NCBI GenBank assembly: GCA_041751935.1
Contig: JBGSIA010000183.1
Location: forward strand, 65,561-129,560
Source of the DNA: JBBSJZ01 sp041751935
Lineage (GTDB): Bacteria > Planctomycetota > Planctomycetia > Pirellulales > Pirellulaceae
DNA: 64,000 bases
Direction of reading: 5' to 3'
Under the pieces are notes generated by a model, which did not search any database, had not been told where the DNA came from, and worked only from the letters and a program-made list of their open reading frames with translations. The translations under genes and the position numbers were made by a program. Numbering within the stretch: the first letter of the stretch is position 1; every line of letters starts with the position of its first letter. This document shows, in pieces, positions 34,602-43,737 of this stretch.

Positions 34602-35795
34602 CTATTCGGCTAGCCACGAAGTAAGCGTATCGGCAGCTGACTTTTCAGTCTTTTTGGGATTCAATTCGTCGCTCATCGCTCCTGCGATACGGGCGACGTA
34701 TTCAACCGTGCCTTTGAGTGCTTCGTCTGGAGCTGTTGCATCCAACTTGGCGACATAGATCACCATGTGCTCGCCAGCTGCATTTTTCTCCACAGCCCAA
34801 GCACCGATCTTCGTTACCGAACTCTGTCGCAACAGCCGAATCATCAGCTCTGCACTCGGTTCGTCTTTGTTTACTGAGACCAAGGACCATATTTTTCGTA
34901 CATCGGCACGCTGGAAGTACTCCGTTTCTTTTGCGACAAAAACGGTTTGCTTCTTATCACCGGGCAAGCTTTGCTCGATTTGGTAATGCCCCGTCGAAGT
35001 CGTTGTATGCTCGATTTCGGCGTCTTCGAGAAGTTTTTTGCTGGGAAGCGGTGCTGGTTTCCACGAACTGTCGATCAACGCTCGAATCTCACTCAGCTCA
35101 ACACAGAAGCTGACCAGCGCGTTCTGGGGCGAGAAGGATTGGGCGATGCCGATTAGTTCGCCCGCAGAATTGACTACTGGACCGCCGCTGTCGCCAGGTT
35201 GAATCGGGCTTTGAATTTCAACCGTCCGAAAATCGTGTTCACCGTGGTTTGATTTGAATTTCTTGTCGTAAACCGATCGCACTGTTCCCGATGTGTAGAC
35301 CCAAAGTACGTCGCTGCCACCGGGATTCCCGACGATATCAACGCTGGAACCTGGAGTGACACCGCTTTCGGCAAGTTTGATTGGTTTCACCCCCTCAGGC
35401 ACCTTGGGGATCTGTACGAGCGCCAAGTCACGACGGCGATCAACTGCAACGACGCGACCGGGCTGACCAAGCTTCGTCACGTTTTCCAGATAGTGCTTGC
35501 GTTTGACTTGAGGCGCACCGTTCTTCATGTCTGCAAAAAACACCGCCGCTGTGCGACTGTCACCGACCACGTGGGCGTTGGTCAGTACCAGTCGCTTTTC
35601 GGCGTCCACCAATACTCCAGTTCCAGTCGATGCCTGATTGTCGGCGTCACTGGCCAAGATCCATACCGTCGACGCAACGGTCTTGGTATACGTTTCGGCA
35701 TCGGCCCAGGCAGTCGGCGATGTTGCTGCCAATCCGATGACGACAACGAGTCCAGAGAAGCAGCGTGAAAACATTGATTGGAGTGGCATTAACAT
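34602..35795 (-). CDS. Exported trypsin-like serine protease (S1C-like)
   Basis: 397 residues from ATG 35795, chosen because GAGG stands eight bases upstream; ATG 35819 is possible. The signal peptide spans about residues 1-32 (FSGLVVVIGLAATSPTAWA). The protease domain has an intact triad: His in LTNAHVVGD, Asp in RRDLALVQIP and Ser in PGDSGGPVV. There is no PDZ domain. The C-terminal about 150 residues (from SSWKPAPLPSKKLLEDAE) form a separate module of unknown kind that includes VFVAKETEYFQRADVRKIW. Both flanking minus-strand genes encode exported proteins with a shared C-terminal beta domain, so it may process them; that is only inference from position. Confidence 0.87.
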   Translation of the reverse strand: MLMPLQSMFSRCFSGLVVVIGLAATSPTAWADAETYTKTVASTVWILASDADNQASTGTGVLVDAEKRLVLTNAHVVGDSRTAAVFFADMKNGAPQVKRKHYLENVTKLGQPGRVVAVDRRRDLALVQIPKVPEGVKPIKLAESGVTPGSSVDIVGNPGGSDVLWVYTSGTVRSVYDKKFKSNHGEHDFRTVEIQSPIQPGDSGGPVVNSAGELIGIAQSFSPQNALVSFCVELSEIRALIDSSWKPAPLPSKKLLEDAEIEHTTTSTGHYQIEQSLPGDKKQTVFVAKETEYFQRADVRKIWSLVSVNKDEPSAELMIRLLRQSSVTKIGAWAVEKNAAGEHMVIYVAKLDATAPDEALKGTVEYVARIAGAMSDELNPKKTEKSAADTLTSWLAE

Positions 35796-35900
35796 TTTGA
35801 GACCTCGTTTGGATGGCATCGTGGCGGTTGATCCCGCCGGGGAGAAGATTTGGAAGTGAAATCGGGAACTGACAAACCAAGCGGCTTGGGGCGTTGTTTG

Positions 35901-36821
35901 TTACTTTGCCTTACTAAAATTCAGCGTGGTTTGCGATTTACCCTTGCCGTCGAGAATGGTGAACTGAAATTTGTCCGCAGTCGTTTGCGTGACTTTCCCT
36001 TTCAAGGTGACCTTGTCGTCACCGGTCAGCGTCAGTTGATCGCCGGAGCGGGCTGCAACGCCTTTGGACTGGCTGGACTTTCCAGATTTCAAATGCACGA
36101 GCTGGAACTTCGCTTCTTTCGTAATTTGAATGGCGATCGATTCCCCACCGCGGAGCGTCGCCCCCCAACGTCCGACCAAGGAAAACCTTGGTGCAGAGGT
36201 ATTCTGGTTGGTTTCCTCAGGCATGGCTTTCTCAACCGGCACAGGCTGAGCTTTTTTGCCAAGTTTTGACCAAACACTCGCGTGCTGCTCAGCAAGTGCC
36301 GCTAACTGCTCCAGGTCCTGCTTCAGTTGTCTCGCGGTGATCGCTCGGTTTTTCAACGAAGATCGCAGCGAGATGAGTTTTTTATTGTCGTCGTAGGCAA
36401 AGAATGCCCCACCGACCGCATCCCCGGCTGCGAGCAGGCCCAGTAGCGAATCCGAAGCAAGTTGCGTCTTGTCGTCCACTTTAACGAGCGACAATTCGCA
36501 CACAATGCGATCTTGCTCGATCTGGACGACCAGCGTCATCGGCAGTTTCCAGCCCGCATGATCGACTTGGATTGTCACCGCGTCACCATCGCGTTTGGGC
36601 GTGAATCCCGCAGCCGTGAGTGACAATGACAGCGAGTTGGCGCCGGTAATTCGTTCCAACATCGCCCCATCGCCAAGTGACGCTACTTGGTCACCCGTCG
36701 CCAGACCTTTATCGAATACCGACTCGATTGGGATTTCGGAAAACAGACTGTCCTCCGCGACAATCGACGCCCGCGGACACAAGCACGCACTTAGGACAGC
36801 AGCCGTCAACAACAATCTCAT
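35901..36821 (-). CDS. Exported two-domain protein (CesT/YbjN-like plus beta domain)
   Basis: 306 residues from ATG 36821, where a signal peptide begins (MRLLLTAAVLSACLCPRASIVA); 82 further upstream codons are open but featureless. Residues about 45-190 have the alternating strand/helix pattern of CesT- or YbjN-type sensory-chaperone folds (VTIQVDHAGWKLPMTLVVQIEQDRIVCELSLV and LKQDLEQLAALAEQH). Residues about 215-306 are a beta domain (VGRWGATLRGGESIAIQI, GDQLTLTGDDKVTLKGKV, FQFTILDGKGKSQTTLNF) similar in spacing to the C-terminus of the Gln-rich protein. No enzyme motif is seen. The fold statement rests on pattern only. Confidence 0.75.
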   Translation of the reverse strand: MRLLLTAAVLSACLCPRASIVAEDSLFSEIPIESVFDKGLATGDQVASLGDGAMLERITGANSLSLSLTAAGFTPKRDGDAVTIQVDHAGWKLPMTLVVQIEQDRIVCELSLVKVDDKTQLASDSLLGLLAAGDAVGGAFFAYDDNKKLISLRSSLKNRAITARQLKQDLEQLAALAEQHASVWSKLGKKAQPVPVEKAMPEETNQNTSAPRFSLVGRWGATLRGGESIAIQITKEAKFQLVHLKSGKSSQSKGVAARSGDQLTLTGDDKVTLKGKVTQTTADKFQFTILDGKGKSQTTLNFSKAK

Positions 36822-37059
36822 GATCACGCTCGCAATTTGATTTTTCTGAACATCAGTACTTTTCAAAGACTGTGATCCCAGCGTGATCGAGGCGCAGATG
36901 TTACTACGGCGATGGTCCCAGAAATCTTTCGAACATTTTCGTAACACTCCGAAACGGCTCCCGCTTGGTCTGGCATGAACGAAACACTGGAAACGACGAG
37001 AAACGGCAGACTCATGTTTCCTTCCACTTTTACCTGCCACACTTTTGGAGACCTGTAAG

Positions 37060-37479
37060 ATGTTCAAACGATTCCTGTTCGCCGTAGTTCCGATGTTGAT
37101 GGTCGCAAACTCCGTGATGGGCGACGACGATTTGCTCTCCGCAATCGCCAGCCTGGATGGTGATCAGTCGCCTGTCGCCGCCGAAGTTGCAAACGCAGAC
37201 ACCGACCTGCTCGGTCAAGCTGACGTCGACGCACTGTTGGGTGACGACGAGGCCGATGGTGAGGAAGCGGTGGCCGCGTGCTTCCGACGCTTCGGTGGCT
37301 GTTTCGGTGGTTACGGCAGTTACGGTGGCTTCCGCTCTTCGTACTGTAACTACGGTTACTCGTATAACTGCTACCCCACGTACAACTACTGCTACACACC
37401 AGTACGTTACACGTACTGCCCTCCAGTGACTTACACCTGCTACACACCTTGCTACACCAGCTACTGGGGTTGCTGGTAA
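37060..37479 (+). CDS. Small exported Cys/Tyr-rich protein
   Basis: 139 residues from ATG 37060, with GGAG upstream. A signal peptide (MFKRFLFAVVPMLMVANSVMG) is followed by an acidic segment of about 55 residues (DDDLLSAIASLDGD to GDDEADGEEA) and then a C-terminal domain made almost only of Tyr, Cys, Gly, Thr, Ser and Pro (CNYGYSYNCYPTYNYCYTP, CYTPCYTSYWGCW). Eleven or so cysteines and about twenty tyrosines in some 65 residues point to a cross-linked structural protein. The acidic part may be a propeptide. Planctomycete wall proteins rich in Tyr, Thr and Val (YTV proteins) are a possible comparison. A strong terminator closes the gene. Confidence 0.85.
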   Translation: MFKRFLFAVVPMLMVANSVMGDDDLLSAIASLDGDQSPVAAEVANADTDLLGQADVDALLGDDEADGEEAVAACFRRFGGCFGGYGSYGGFRSSYCNYGYSYNCYPTYNYCYTPVRYTYCPPVTYTCYTPCYTSYWGCW

Positions 37480-37503
37480 ACCGTCCGCGTTCCCAACGTA
37501 CAG

Positions 37504-37543
37504 CCCGGCGACCCGAGTAATCGCGGTTGCCGGGCTTTTTTTT
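37504..37543 (+). terminator. Rho-independent terminator of the Cys/Tyr-rich gene
   Basis: CCCGGCGACC pairs with GGTTGCCGGG (ten pairs, one G-U) around an 11-base loop and is followed by C and eight T. It stands 24 bp after the stop, and the next gene starts 33 bp beyond, so that gene needs its own promoter or read-through. Confidence 0.93.
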
Positions 37544-37576
37544 GTCCAAATTCAAACTTCAAATCAAGGTAATACG

Positions 37577-38452
37577 ATGATCCATTTTCAATTCCAACAC
37601 GTGACCAAGCGTGTTGCAGCATTTGCTTTGTTAGCCAGCATTGCTTGTGCGACCAGCAATGTTCACGCACAAACGTTGCGTACAGTCGACCTGTTTTCCA
37701 GCAGCATCCGTTGTGATCACGTGATCCAACAGATACTGCGCCATGGCGTCAACAACAGCGTCGATCGTTGCGAGTCCAGTTCGATGTTTTTTCATGCGCC
37801 GTTTGGTCCGAGCGGCGGTCGCGACTGTGAAATGGGCGACTTGGAGATCGTGCAAGTCAGCCAATTGCCTCACGAAGATCCGGCATGCGGGCCAAGGTTC
37901 GCTGTCACCGTGTCGAACAACAGCGCACGCAAGGTCTGTCACTTTCACGTGTCGATCGTCGCGCTATTCGGTCACATCACGCCTACCTCTCCGACAGGGA
38001 CCCTCCAGGTTGAATCGATCGAACCGGGCACTGCACTCGAAGTGCATGTTCAACTTCCGATCGAGTCGTTGGCGATGGGAAATCGCGATGGCCAAGTTCT
38101 CGGCTACCAACGGATCGTTGTCGCGATCGACAGCTTTGATGAGTTGGCCGAAGCAAACGAAGCCAATAACCTAAAGGCGTTCGATGTCGGTCAGATTCCG
38201 ATTGTCACCGCTGTGGTTGAACACGTGGGTGTCGGCCAAGCGGGAGTGGAACACATCGAGGAAACGGCCATTGCGCCGGTCGATACAAATCAAGGCCCGG
38301 TTTCGTCGCCACTCATGCAACAGCGAGCTGAACCGGAAATCTCGGTCGACTCGATGGACTTGCAGTCTCCGACAGCGGAATCATTGCGATCCGCCATTGA
38401 GCAACTTGGTACCGTGGGCGAAAGTCAACCGACGACCGCTGACGCGCTGTGA
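37577..38452 (+). CDS. Exported CARDB-like protein
   Basis: 291 residues with a signal peptide (cleavage expected after HAQ, about residue 32). Residues about 85-195 have the immunoglobulin-like CARDB pattern: LEIVQVSQLPHEDPACGPRFAVTVSNNSARKVCHFHVS near the start and the family-typical end VVAIDSFDELAEANEANNLKAF. The C-terminal 95 residues are low in complexity and acidic, probably disordered. Cysteines (five in the CARDB region and before) could form disulfides. It follows the Cys/Tyr-rich gene and may act with it at the cell surface. CARDB domains are adhesion-type modules; no enzymatic role is expected. Confidence 0.8.
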   Translation: MIHFQFQHVTKRVAAFALLASIACATSNVHAQTLRTVDLFSSSIRCDHVIQQILRHGVNNSVDRCESSSMFFHAPFGPSGGRDCEMGDLEIVQVSQLPHEDPACGPRFAVTVSNNSARKVCHFHVSIVALFGHITPTSPTGTLQVESIEPGTALEVHVQLPIESLAMGNRDGQVLGYQRIVVAIDSFDELAEANEANNLKAFDVGQIPIVTAVVEHVGVGQAGVEHIEETAIAPVDTNQGPVSSPLMQQRAEPEISVDSMDLQSPTAESLRSAIEQLGTVGESQPTTADAL

Positions 38453-38457
38453 ACAAT

Positions 38458-40734
38458 TTATTGTTCGCCGGGAACACTTGATGTACGACTGGAAAGGACT
38501 TCGCCGAGTCGTGCCCAAGTGTCTGTTACCACGCGATACGCCGCCGCCGACGCGAGCAACCCGAGCACGCCGGCGGCGAGCGCTATCAACACGAACCCTC
38601 GAGACGAGCTTTCACTGGATACCATCAACGCGGCGCCCAAGACGGGGATTATGGCCGCGATCAACAGGTACATTTCACTGCGATGAACCATCAGTCGCCA
38701 GCGGGCGTCGAATTCGTCATCTTGCATCGACACGCTTAGCAACAGCGGATAATAAACCAGCGATGCGACGAGCGCCATGCCAAAGAATGGATAAATCATG
38801 GCCACGCCACCACAGATCAGTGACGAAATAAACAGGTGCACCGCGTCGCTTAGGCTGAAGTCCGCAAACATCAATGCGAACACGACCGGAAACAGAATCC
38901 CAGCGATCAGCCACAAGGAACCACTAATCACCGCCGCGCGATGCCCCAATTCCAAGGTGTTCATCAGATCTCGGTGAGTCACTCTCGCGCCACCACGAAC
39001 CGACTGTACTGCGCGCATCACGCCCTTGGCAAACCAAATGACAATAACTGCGCCGAACGGAAAGAATGTCAGGTTCACCCACCATGAGACGTTCGCAAGT
39101 CCTTCCATCCTTTCTGGTGTTTTCATTACTTCGAGTTCGTTGTACTGGTAGTTAAAGAATCCACCGGCCACATTTGGCAATAAGATGATCGCACATGCAA
39201 CAAGCCAGAGGGAAAGTCGAGCGACTCGCGAATTGATCGTCGACTCACCAGGATCAAACAGCACCGCCGCCTCGGGGTGCATCGCCAGACGCAATCGACC
39301 GGCTAACTCCGCTCCACTGGACAATCGCTTCTGTGGATCAGGCGATAACGCTAGCCGCAAAGTCTTTTCAAGCACTCGCTCCGAGGCATTGCCGTCACGA
39401 TGCGGTTCTTGAAAATCTTGCATTCGAGACTGCAATTGTTGAACCACCATGTCGCTCCAAGAAATGGCGACTGAATCCGTGACAAACGGACGCTGGCCTT
39501 GCCATAACTCCCAAAGTAAAACCGCGAGCGAGTACAAATCGGCTGCTTCACGAACATCCGAGTCACCGGTTGAGCCACTCGCTGTCCAGTCCGTTTGTCG
39601 TTTCGTATGTGCCAAGATGGCTCGCAAATGCTCTGGCGCCATATAGCCGATGGAACCGCCAAACACGGCTGCGGCTCCCGCGCGACCCGCTGCGCCAGCA
39701 AGACTGACGTTAAAGTCTGCAAGCTTCGGAACGCCTTCCGCTGACAGCAGTACGTTGGCCGGTTTGACATCGCGGTGCAACACGCCCTGTCGGTGTGCTT
39801 CATGTAAAGCTCGCGCCAATTGAATTCCCAACCAAGCAACGACCATCGGCCACTGGGCTTTGCCAATCCAATCACGAGTCGCTGAATTATCGGGAACGAT
39901 CTGGGAAGTAGCGAGCAGATTCTTGTCAATGCAATCCAGCAACATACGCCCCGTTGGTACCGCATTGCCAGTAACGCGAACGCACTTCACGACATCCGCC
40001 AGCGTACCACCGGGATGAAATTGCATGTACAGCATATGGACATGCGGATCTGGGATCTCACGTTGGTCGAACACACGAACAATGTTCGGATGATCAAACT
40101 GAGCCAACGCTTTCGGCTCGTCTCCCTTACCTCGTGAAACCTTCAAGGCAACCAGCCGTTGCATCGATATCTGTCGCGCTAAGTAAACGTGCGCAAAGGC
40201 ACCCTTGCCGAGTTTCTGCAGCAAGTAGAAATCATCAAGGCGACTGTTTAGCGACAACTCAGGCGGCGGCCCGAGCTTGCTTAACGCAGCGGTCGCTTCA
40301 CCATCACCCAATAGTTGACTGAGCATATCGTCGAACTGTGGAAATCGCCTCGCATAATCGCTTCGACTGGGGTGCTCTCCCGCCTCTTTTCGCAACTGAA
40401 TTTCTTCCAGCAGCAAATCCAGTGGAACCGTGTCGCTGGAAAGTAAATCTGAAAATGCATCGACATAGCGTTCGATGGGACGCAGTTGTCCAGCTTCGGC
40501 AGCCAAAGCCATATCAAACTTGATCAGTTCAATCAGCACGAACCGACGCACACTTTCGTCGGTCTCAGGGATCAACGCTCGCAGTCGGGAAATGTCAGAG
40601 TCTGGTCCCCATTTCGCACGCTGAAGCAAGCATTCCTCGACGAGTTCGTCGAAAGTGACTGTCGATTCGTTGACGTGCAAAATGTCTGGTGCCATAAGGC
40701 GCAATTGTACTGTAAAGTGGGTGGATTGATGCAT
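38458..40734 (-). CDS. Ser/Thr protein kinase with multi-pass membrane C-terminus
   Basis: 758 residues from ATG 40734; ATG 40695 (MAPDILHV) is an alternative. Residues about 20-160 form a helical N-terminal region. The kinase lies at about 168-460: glycine loop LGKGAFAHVY (175-184), Lys198 in LVALKVS, HRDVKPANVLL (320-330), DFN in place of DFG (340-342) and YMAPEHL. The C-terminal 250 residues contain about five to six hydrophobic helices, so the kinase is anchored by a membrane bundle and not by a single helix. It is divergent from an ECF sigma factor gene, a common pairing in planctomycetes; the kinase may control the sigma factor. It is convergent with the CARDB gene (five bases between stops). 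Confidence 0.92.
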   Translation of the reverse strand: MHQSTHFTVQLRLMAPDILHVNESTVTFDELVEECLLQRAKWGPDSDISRLRALIPETDESVRRFVLIELIKFDMALAAEAGQLRPIERYVDAFSDLLSSDTVPLDLLLEEIQLRKEAGEHPSRSDYARRFPQFDDMLSQLLGDGEATAALSKLGPPPELSLNSRLDDFYLLQKLGKGAFAHVYLARQISMQRLVALKVSRGKGDEPKALAQFDHPNIVRVFDQREIPDPHVHMLYMQFHPGGTLADVVKCVRVTGNAVPTGRMLLDCIDKNLLATSQIVPDNSATRDWIGKAQWPMVVAWLGIQLARALHEAHRQGVLHRDVKPANVLLSAEGVPKLADFNVSLAGAAGRAGAAAVFGGSIGYMAPEHLRAILAHTKRQTDWTASGSTGDSDVREAADLYSLAVLLWELWQGQRPFVTDSVAISWSDMVVQQLQSRMQDFQEPHRDGNASERVLEKTLRLALSPDPQKRLSSGAELAGRLRLAMHPEAAVLFDPGESTINSRVARLSLWLVACAIILLPNVAGGFFNYQYNELEVMKTPERMEGLANVSWWVNLTFFPFGAVIVIWFAKGVMRAVQSVRGGARVTHRDLMNTLELGHRAAVISGSLWLIAGILFPVVFALMFADFSLSDAVHLFISSLICGGVAMIYPFFGMALVASLVYYPLLLSVSMQDDEFDARWRLMVHRSEMYLLIAAIIPVLGAALMVSSESSSRGFVLIALAAGVLGLLASAAAYRVVTDTWARLGEVLSSRTSSVPGEQ

Positions 40735-40777
40735 CCCTCGCTCAAACGAATTCCCTCCTTACCTTGGCGATTCTGCT

Positions 40778-41413
40778 ATGAACCCGACCGATGAGGATTC
40801 CGACGAAAAGTTGCTCATTGAGCGGATTCTCCAGCGTGATGCTGAGGCACTGGCAAAGTTCATCGAGAACAATCGCGTGAAGCTAAGCGTTTTCCTGCGT
40901 TCCATTACCGGCCAGCGGTTACTGAGCGTCGTGGAAATTGATGATCTTCTTCAGGATGTGGCTGCCACCGCGGTCGCCTCGTTGGAAACCGCGCCGCTGG
41001 ACCAGTATGAACCGTATCAATGGTTGATGCAAATCGCGCGGCGACGAGTCGTTGATGCTCATCGGTTTCACTTCGAGGCAAAGCGGCGAGATGCGACTCG
41101 TCAGCAATCGCTGCACGCTCCCGATGGCAAGTCCGGTGATGCGGGATTGGGTTGGGAGCAATTGCTGGCGGCTAGCATGACGACTCCAAGTGCGGCAATG
41201 AGCCAGGACATTCGCATGTCGCGGATGCAGCAGGCCATCGCTAGTTTGTCGCCGGAACAGCAACAAGTGATTCGTCTGCGCTACGTTGATGGACTGCCAA
41301 GCAAAGAAATTGCGGCACAACTTGAAAAAACTGATGTCGCAATACGGGTCCTGCTATCGCGAAGCATGCGCCAGTTAGAAAAAGCCCTCGAGGATGTTCG
41401 CCCATCTCGCTAA
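40778..41413 (+). CDS. ECF-type RNA polymerase sigma factor
   Basis: 211 residues. Region 2 spans about 18-85 (LAKFIENNRVKLSVFLRS, VEIDDLLQDVAATAVASL, WLMQIARRRVVDAHR). Region 4 spans about 150-205 with the helix-turn-helix core LSPEQQQVIRLRYVDGLPSKEIAAQLEKT. The length and a spacer of about 60 residues fit the planctomycete ECF groups that pair with Ser/Thr kinases. No anti-sigma factor gene is adjacent; the divergent kinase gene shares the 43-82 bp intergenic region, so both may be autoregulated together. A five-pair hairpin GTGCG/CGCAC at 41434-41452 follows the stop but has no U-tract. Confidence 0.92.
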   Translation: MNPTDEDSDEKLLIERILQRDAEALAKFIENNRVKLSVFLRSITGQRLLSVVEIDDLLQDVAATAVASLETAPLDQYEPYQWLMQIARRRVVDAHRFHFEAKRRDATRQQSLHAPDGKSGDAGLGWEQLLAASMTTPSAAMSQDIRMSRMQQAIASLSPEQQQVIRLRYVDGLPSKEIAAQLEKTDVAIRVLLSRSMRQLEKALEDVRPSR

Positions 41414-41481
41414 GGGTCGAACGGGAAAAAAATGTGCGGGGTCACGTCGCACTTGACTACGTGAACACGTTTGCTGGGCCA

Positions 41482-43611
41482 TCACAGTCGTTGATGGTCG
41501 CTTGCAAAGTTTGCCGGAACGGAAACTCGGGCGCGGTAATTCGATTCGTTCGAGAGGCTGTTGCGATTTGGCGCAGGGAGCAAGTTTTTCGACTGGTCGC
41601 TTTGAGTGTAAATCCAAATCTCCTGCGCATCCCACACGATAATCTCATCGCGTTGATCGCCGGTTAAATCCAGAGCGTCATACGCCTTGGTCGGATGACC
41701 ATCGGCGGGAAGCCGAATGGCCTTGTGACCATACCCATCGAATATCCCTCCATAAATCGGATCGGGACCGACGAGCAATAGCTCCGTTCCGTCACCTTTC
41801 CAGTTCACCGGGACAATCGAACTACCGTGTTCGGGGCGCGGCTCAAAGTCAGTAACAACGTTGCCACGTTGGTCCAGAATATGAATCAGCCCTTGGTTTT
41901 TCCAAAAGTTTGCGGTCGCGATCTCCAGCCCTGGTAAATCAGGACGGAGCTCCGCAATGGTGATGTTCTGTACGTGGCCCAATCGCAGATGCACACGTGG
42001 TACTCCAGTGTCGTCCAGCATGATGAACCCCTCGTCGCTTCCAGCCCAGACCGTTTCTAGCGACGAGTCACCATCCAAATCAACCACAGCGATGCTGTCA
42101 GCGTGATCATTGAAAGTCCGATCATGGCTCCAGATCAACTTGCCATCGGGCGACCATCGCGAATAGCCCAAGCTGATTTCTTCTCGACCGTCGCCATCGG
42201 TGTCAATCGGAAAGGGAAAATGCCCCGTGTTGCATTGCACATTCCAAAGCAATTTTAATTGATTGTCAAAGGCCCACGCCTGTTGATACCGATCCTTTAA
42301 TACGATGTCGCCTCGATAGCCTTGGCCTCGCAGGTCGGCGACCAAAAGACTGTCGCCTAGTATTCGCGGGAAGCGGTTGAATGGCATTCGCGTGGTTGTG
42401 TTGACGGGCGTCGGTACCGCTCGCAATCGTTTCCCCGTTGCGCCTGCTGTAACAACTAGTTCTTGTCCCTGACAATAAATGACCTCTGCCTGCCCATCGC
42501 CATCAAGATCGTTGATTTGAAACGCCACGTCATTCGTTAAATGATTTCCCCAGCGATCTGGGGTCCCGTTCTGCCACAGCACTTTTCCGTCGAGGTCGAT
42601 TGCGGTCATACAACCCAGTTCGCTGTTGCTGTCCGTGGGCCCGTGATGAACAATTTGTCCAATCAGAATGTCGATTTGCTCATCGCCATTGAGGTCGCCG
42701 AACCGCAAATTGCGGTCGGTCCCGTACTGCGGCGTCTTGATCGTTCGCCACAGTTTGGGCTTGGAATAAGCACTCGCCGCAGTCTGCTCGGCAGCTTCCC
42801 ACTCGCTTCGAGCTTTGCCCAGGCGAGCAACCTCCTGGGATGAAGCGAATACTTGAACATCATCAAATTGTGCCGGTATATCCGCGAGCAAAGCAACGCA
42901 TCCATGGGAAAACGTGCCATCCTTAGCTTGCAACGAAATGCCGTTGATTTCCGCTGTTAATTGCTCCCCATGAGCGGATGCTTTGATGACGATTGTCTGT
43001 CCCGCAACGACATCGATCGGTTGTGAAGCTAATCGATCTTCCGCAGGTACGCGAAAATTCGTTTCGTGTTGCACTCGAAGCAAGATCGCTTGTCCCTTCT
43101 CGACGCCGACGAAGTAATAACATCGATCGTTACGTTGGCGGATTGCAATTCCAATTCGTCCGTCTACCTCCTCAAGCAACAACTTGGCGACGACGCTGTA
43201 ATCTTGCCAAAGTGGATCGCCAGCGACGACAATCGGATGCCAGTGTTTCGCCTTATTACGGTGCATTTGTCGAAGCGATGCAGAGCCGTCTTCGCGTCGT
43301 ATCGATCGCCAGGCAGTTTGAGTGTCGCTCGCGGAGTCAAAAGTGGAAACGGACCAAGGACCATAGGGGACGGCTTCAGCGACAAAATGATACTCCGAGT
43401 GCGGTCCCACAACGGGCATCAACGGTCCCGGTCGAAGCATCTCAAACGAATCGTCAAAAATGACGGTGTCCGAATTCTCATCAGGAAGCTCTGCGTTCGC
43501 CCTCTGCCACCCAGCCATGAGACCGGCTAACAAGATTGGGGCAAGCGAGCGCAAAATCAACCAATGCACCTTAACAGTCACCCAACAAGTTCTTGAGCGA
43601 TGCATAACCAT
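41482..43611 (-). CDS. Exported FG-GAP/VCBS-type beta-propeller protein
   Basis: 709 residues from ATG 43611, where a leader with a hydrophobic stretch (WLILRSLAPILLAGLMAGW) begins; 39 upstream codons are rejected. Residues about 30-260 are a concanavalin-like sandwich (EDGSASLRQMH, YSVVAKLLLEEVDGRIGIAIRQRNDRCYYF). The rest contains repeated calcium-binding propeller motifs of the DxNGDxxxD type: GDLNGDEQIDILIG, NDLDGDGQAEVIY, IDTDGDGREEISLG, VDLDGDSSLETVW and LDLTGDQRDEIIVW. Similar layouts occur in rhamnogalacturonan lyases, but no lyase residues can be named, so it could equally be a binding protein. It is followed on the same strand only by the gap to the sigma factor. Confidence 0.83.
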   Translation of the reverse strand: MVMHRSRTCWVTVKVHWLILRSLAPILLAGLMAGWQRANAELPDENSDTVIFDDSFEMLRPGPLMPVVGPHSEYHFVAEAVPYGPWSVSTFDSASDTQTAWRSIRREDGSASLRQMHRNKAKHWHPIVVAGDPLWQDYSVVAKLLLEEVDGRIGIAIRQRNDRCYYFVGVEKGQAILLRVQHETNFRVPAEDRLASQPIDVVAGQTIVIKASAHGEQLTAEINGISLQAKDGTFSHGCVALLADIPAQFDDVQVFASSQEVARLGKARSEWEAAEQTAASAYSKPKLWRTIKTPQYGTDRNLRFGDLNGDEQIDILIGQIVHHGPTDSNSELGCMTAIDLDGKVLWQNGTPDRWGNHLTNDVAFQINDLDGDGQAEVIYCQGQELVVTAGATGKRLRAVPTPVNTTTRMPFNRFPRILGDSLLVADLRGQGYRGDIVLKDRYQQAWAFDNQLKLLWNVQCNTGHFPFPIDTDGDGREEISLGYSRWSPDGKLIWSHDRTFNDHADSIAVVDLDGDSSLETVWAGSDEGFIMLDDTGVPRVHLRLGHVQNITIAELRPDLPGLEIATANFWKNQGLIHILDQRGNVVTDFEPRPEHGSSIVPVNWKGDGTELLLVGPDPIYGGIFDGYGHKAIRLPADGHPTKAYDALDLTGDQRDEIIVWDAQEIWIYTQSDQSKNLLPAPNRNSLSNESNYRARVSVPANFASDHQRL

Positions 43612-43737
43612 ATCAAATTCACCATGAAACTCATGCGAGCAATCAAACCATGCTAATCGCTGTAGATCCACGCCAATCGCTGTAACTGTTGACCAATAAC
43701 GATCAAATCCAATGAAACTTGATGGCACCGACGGACA

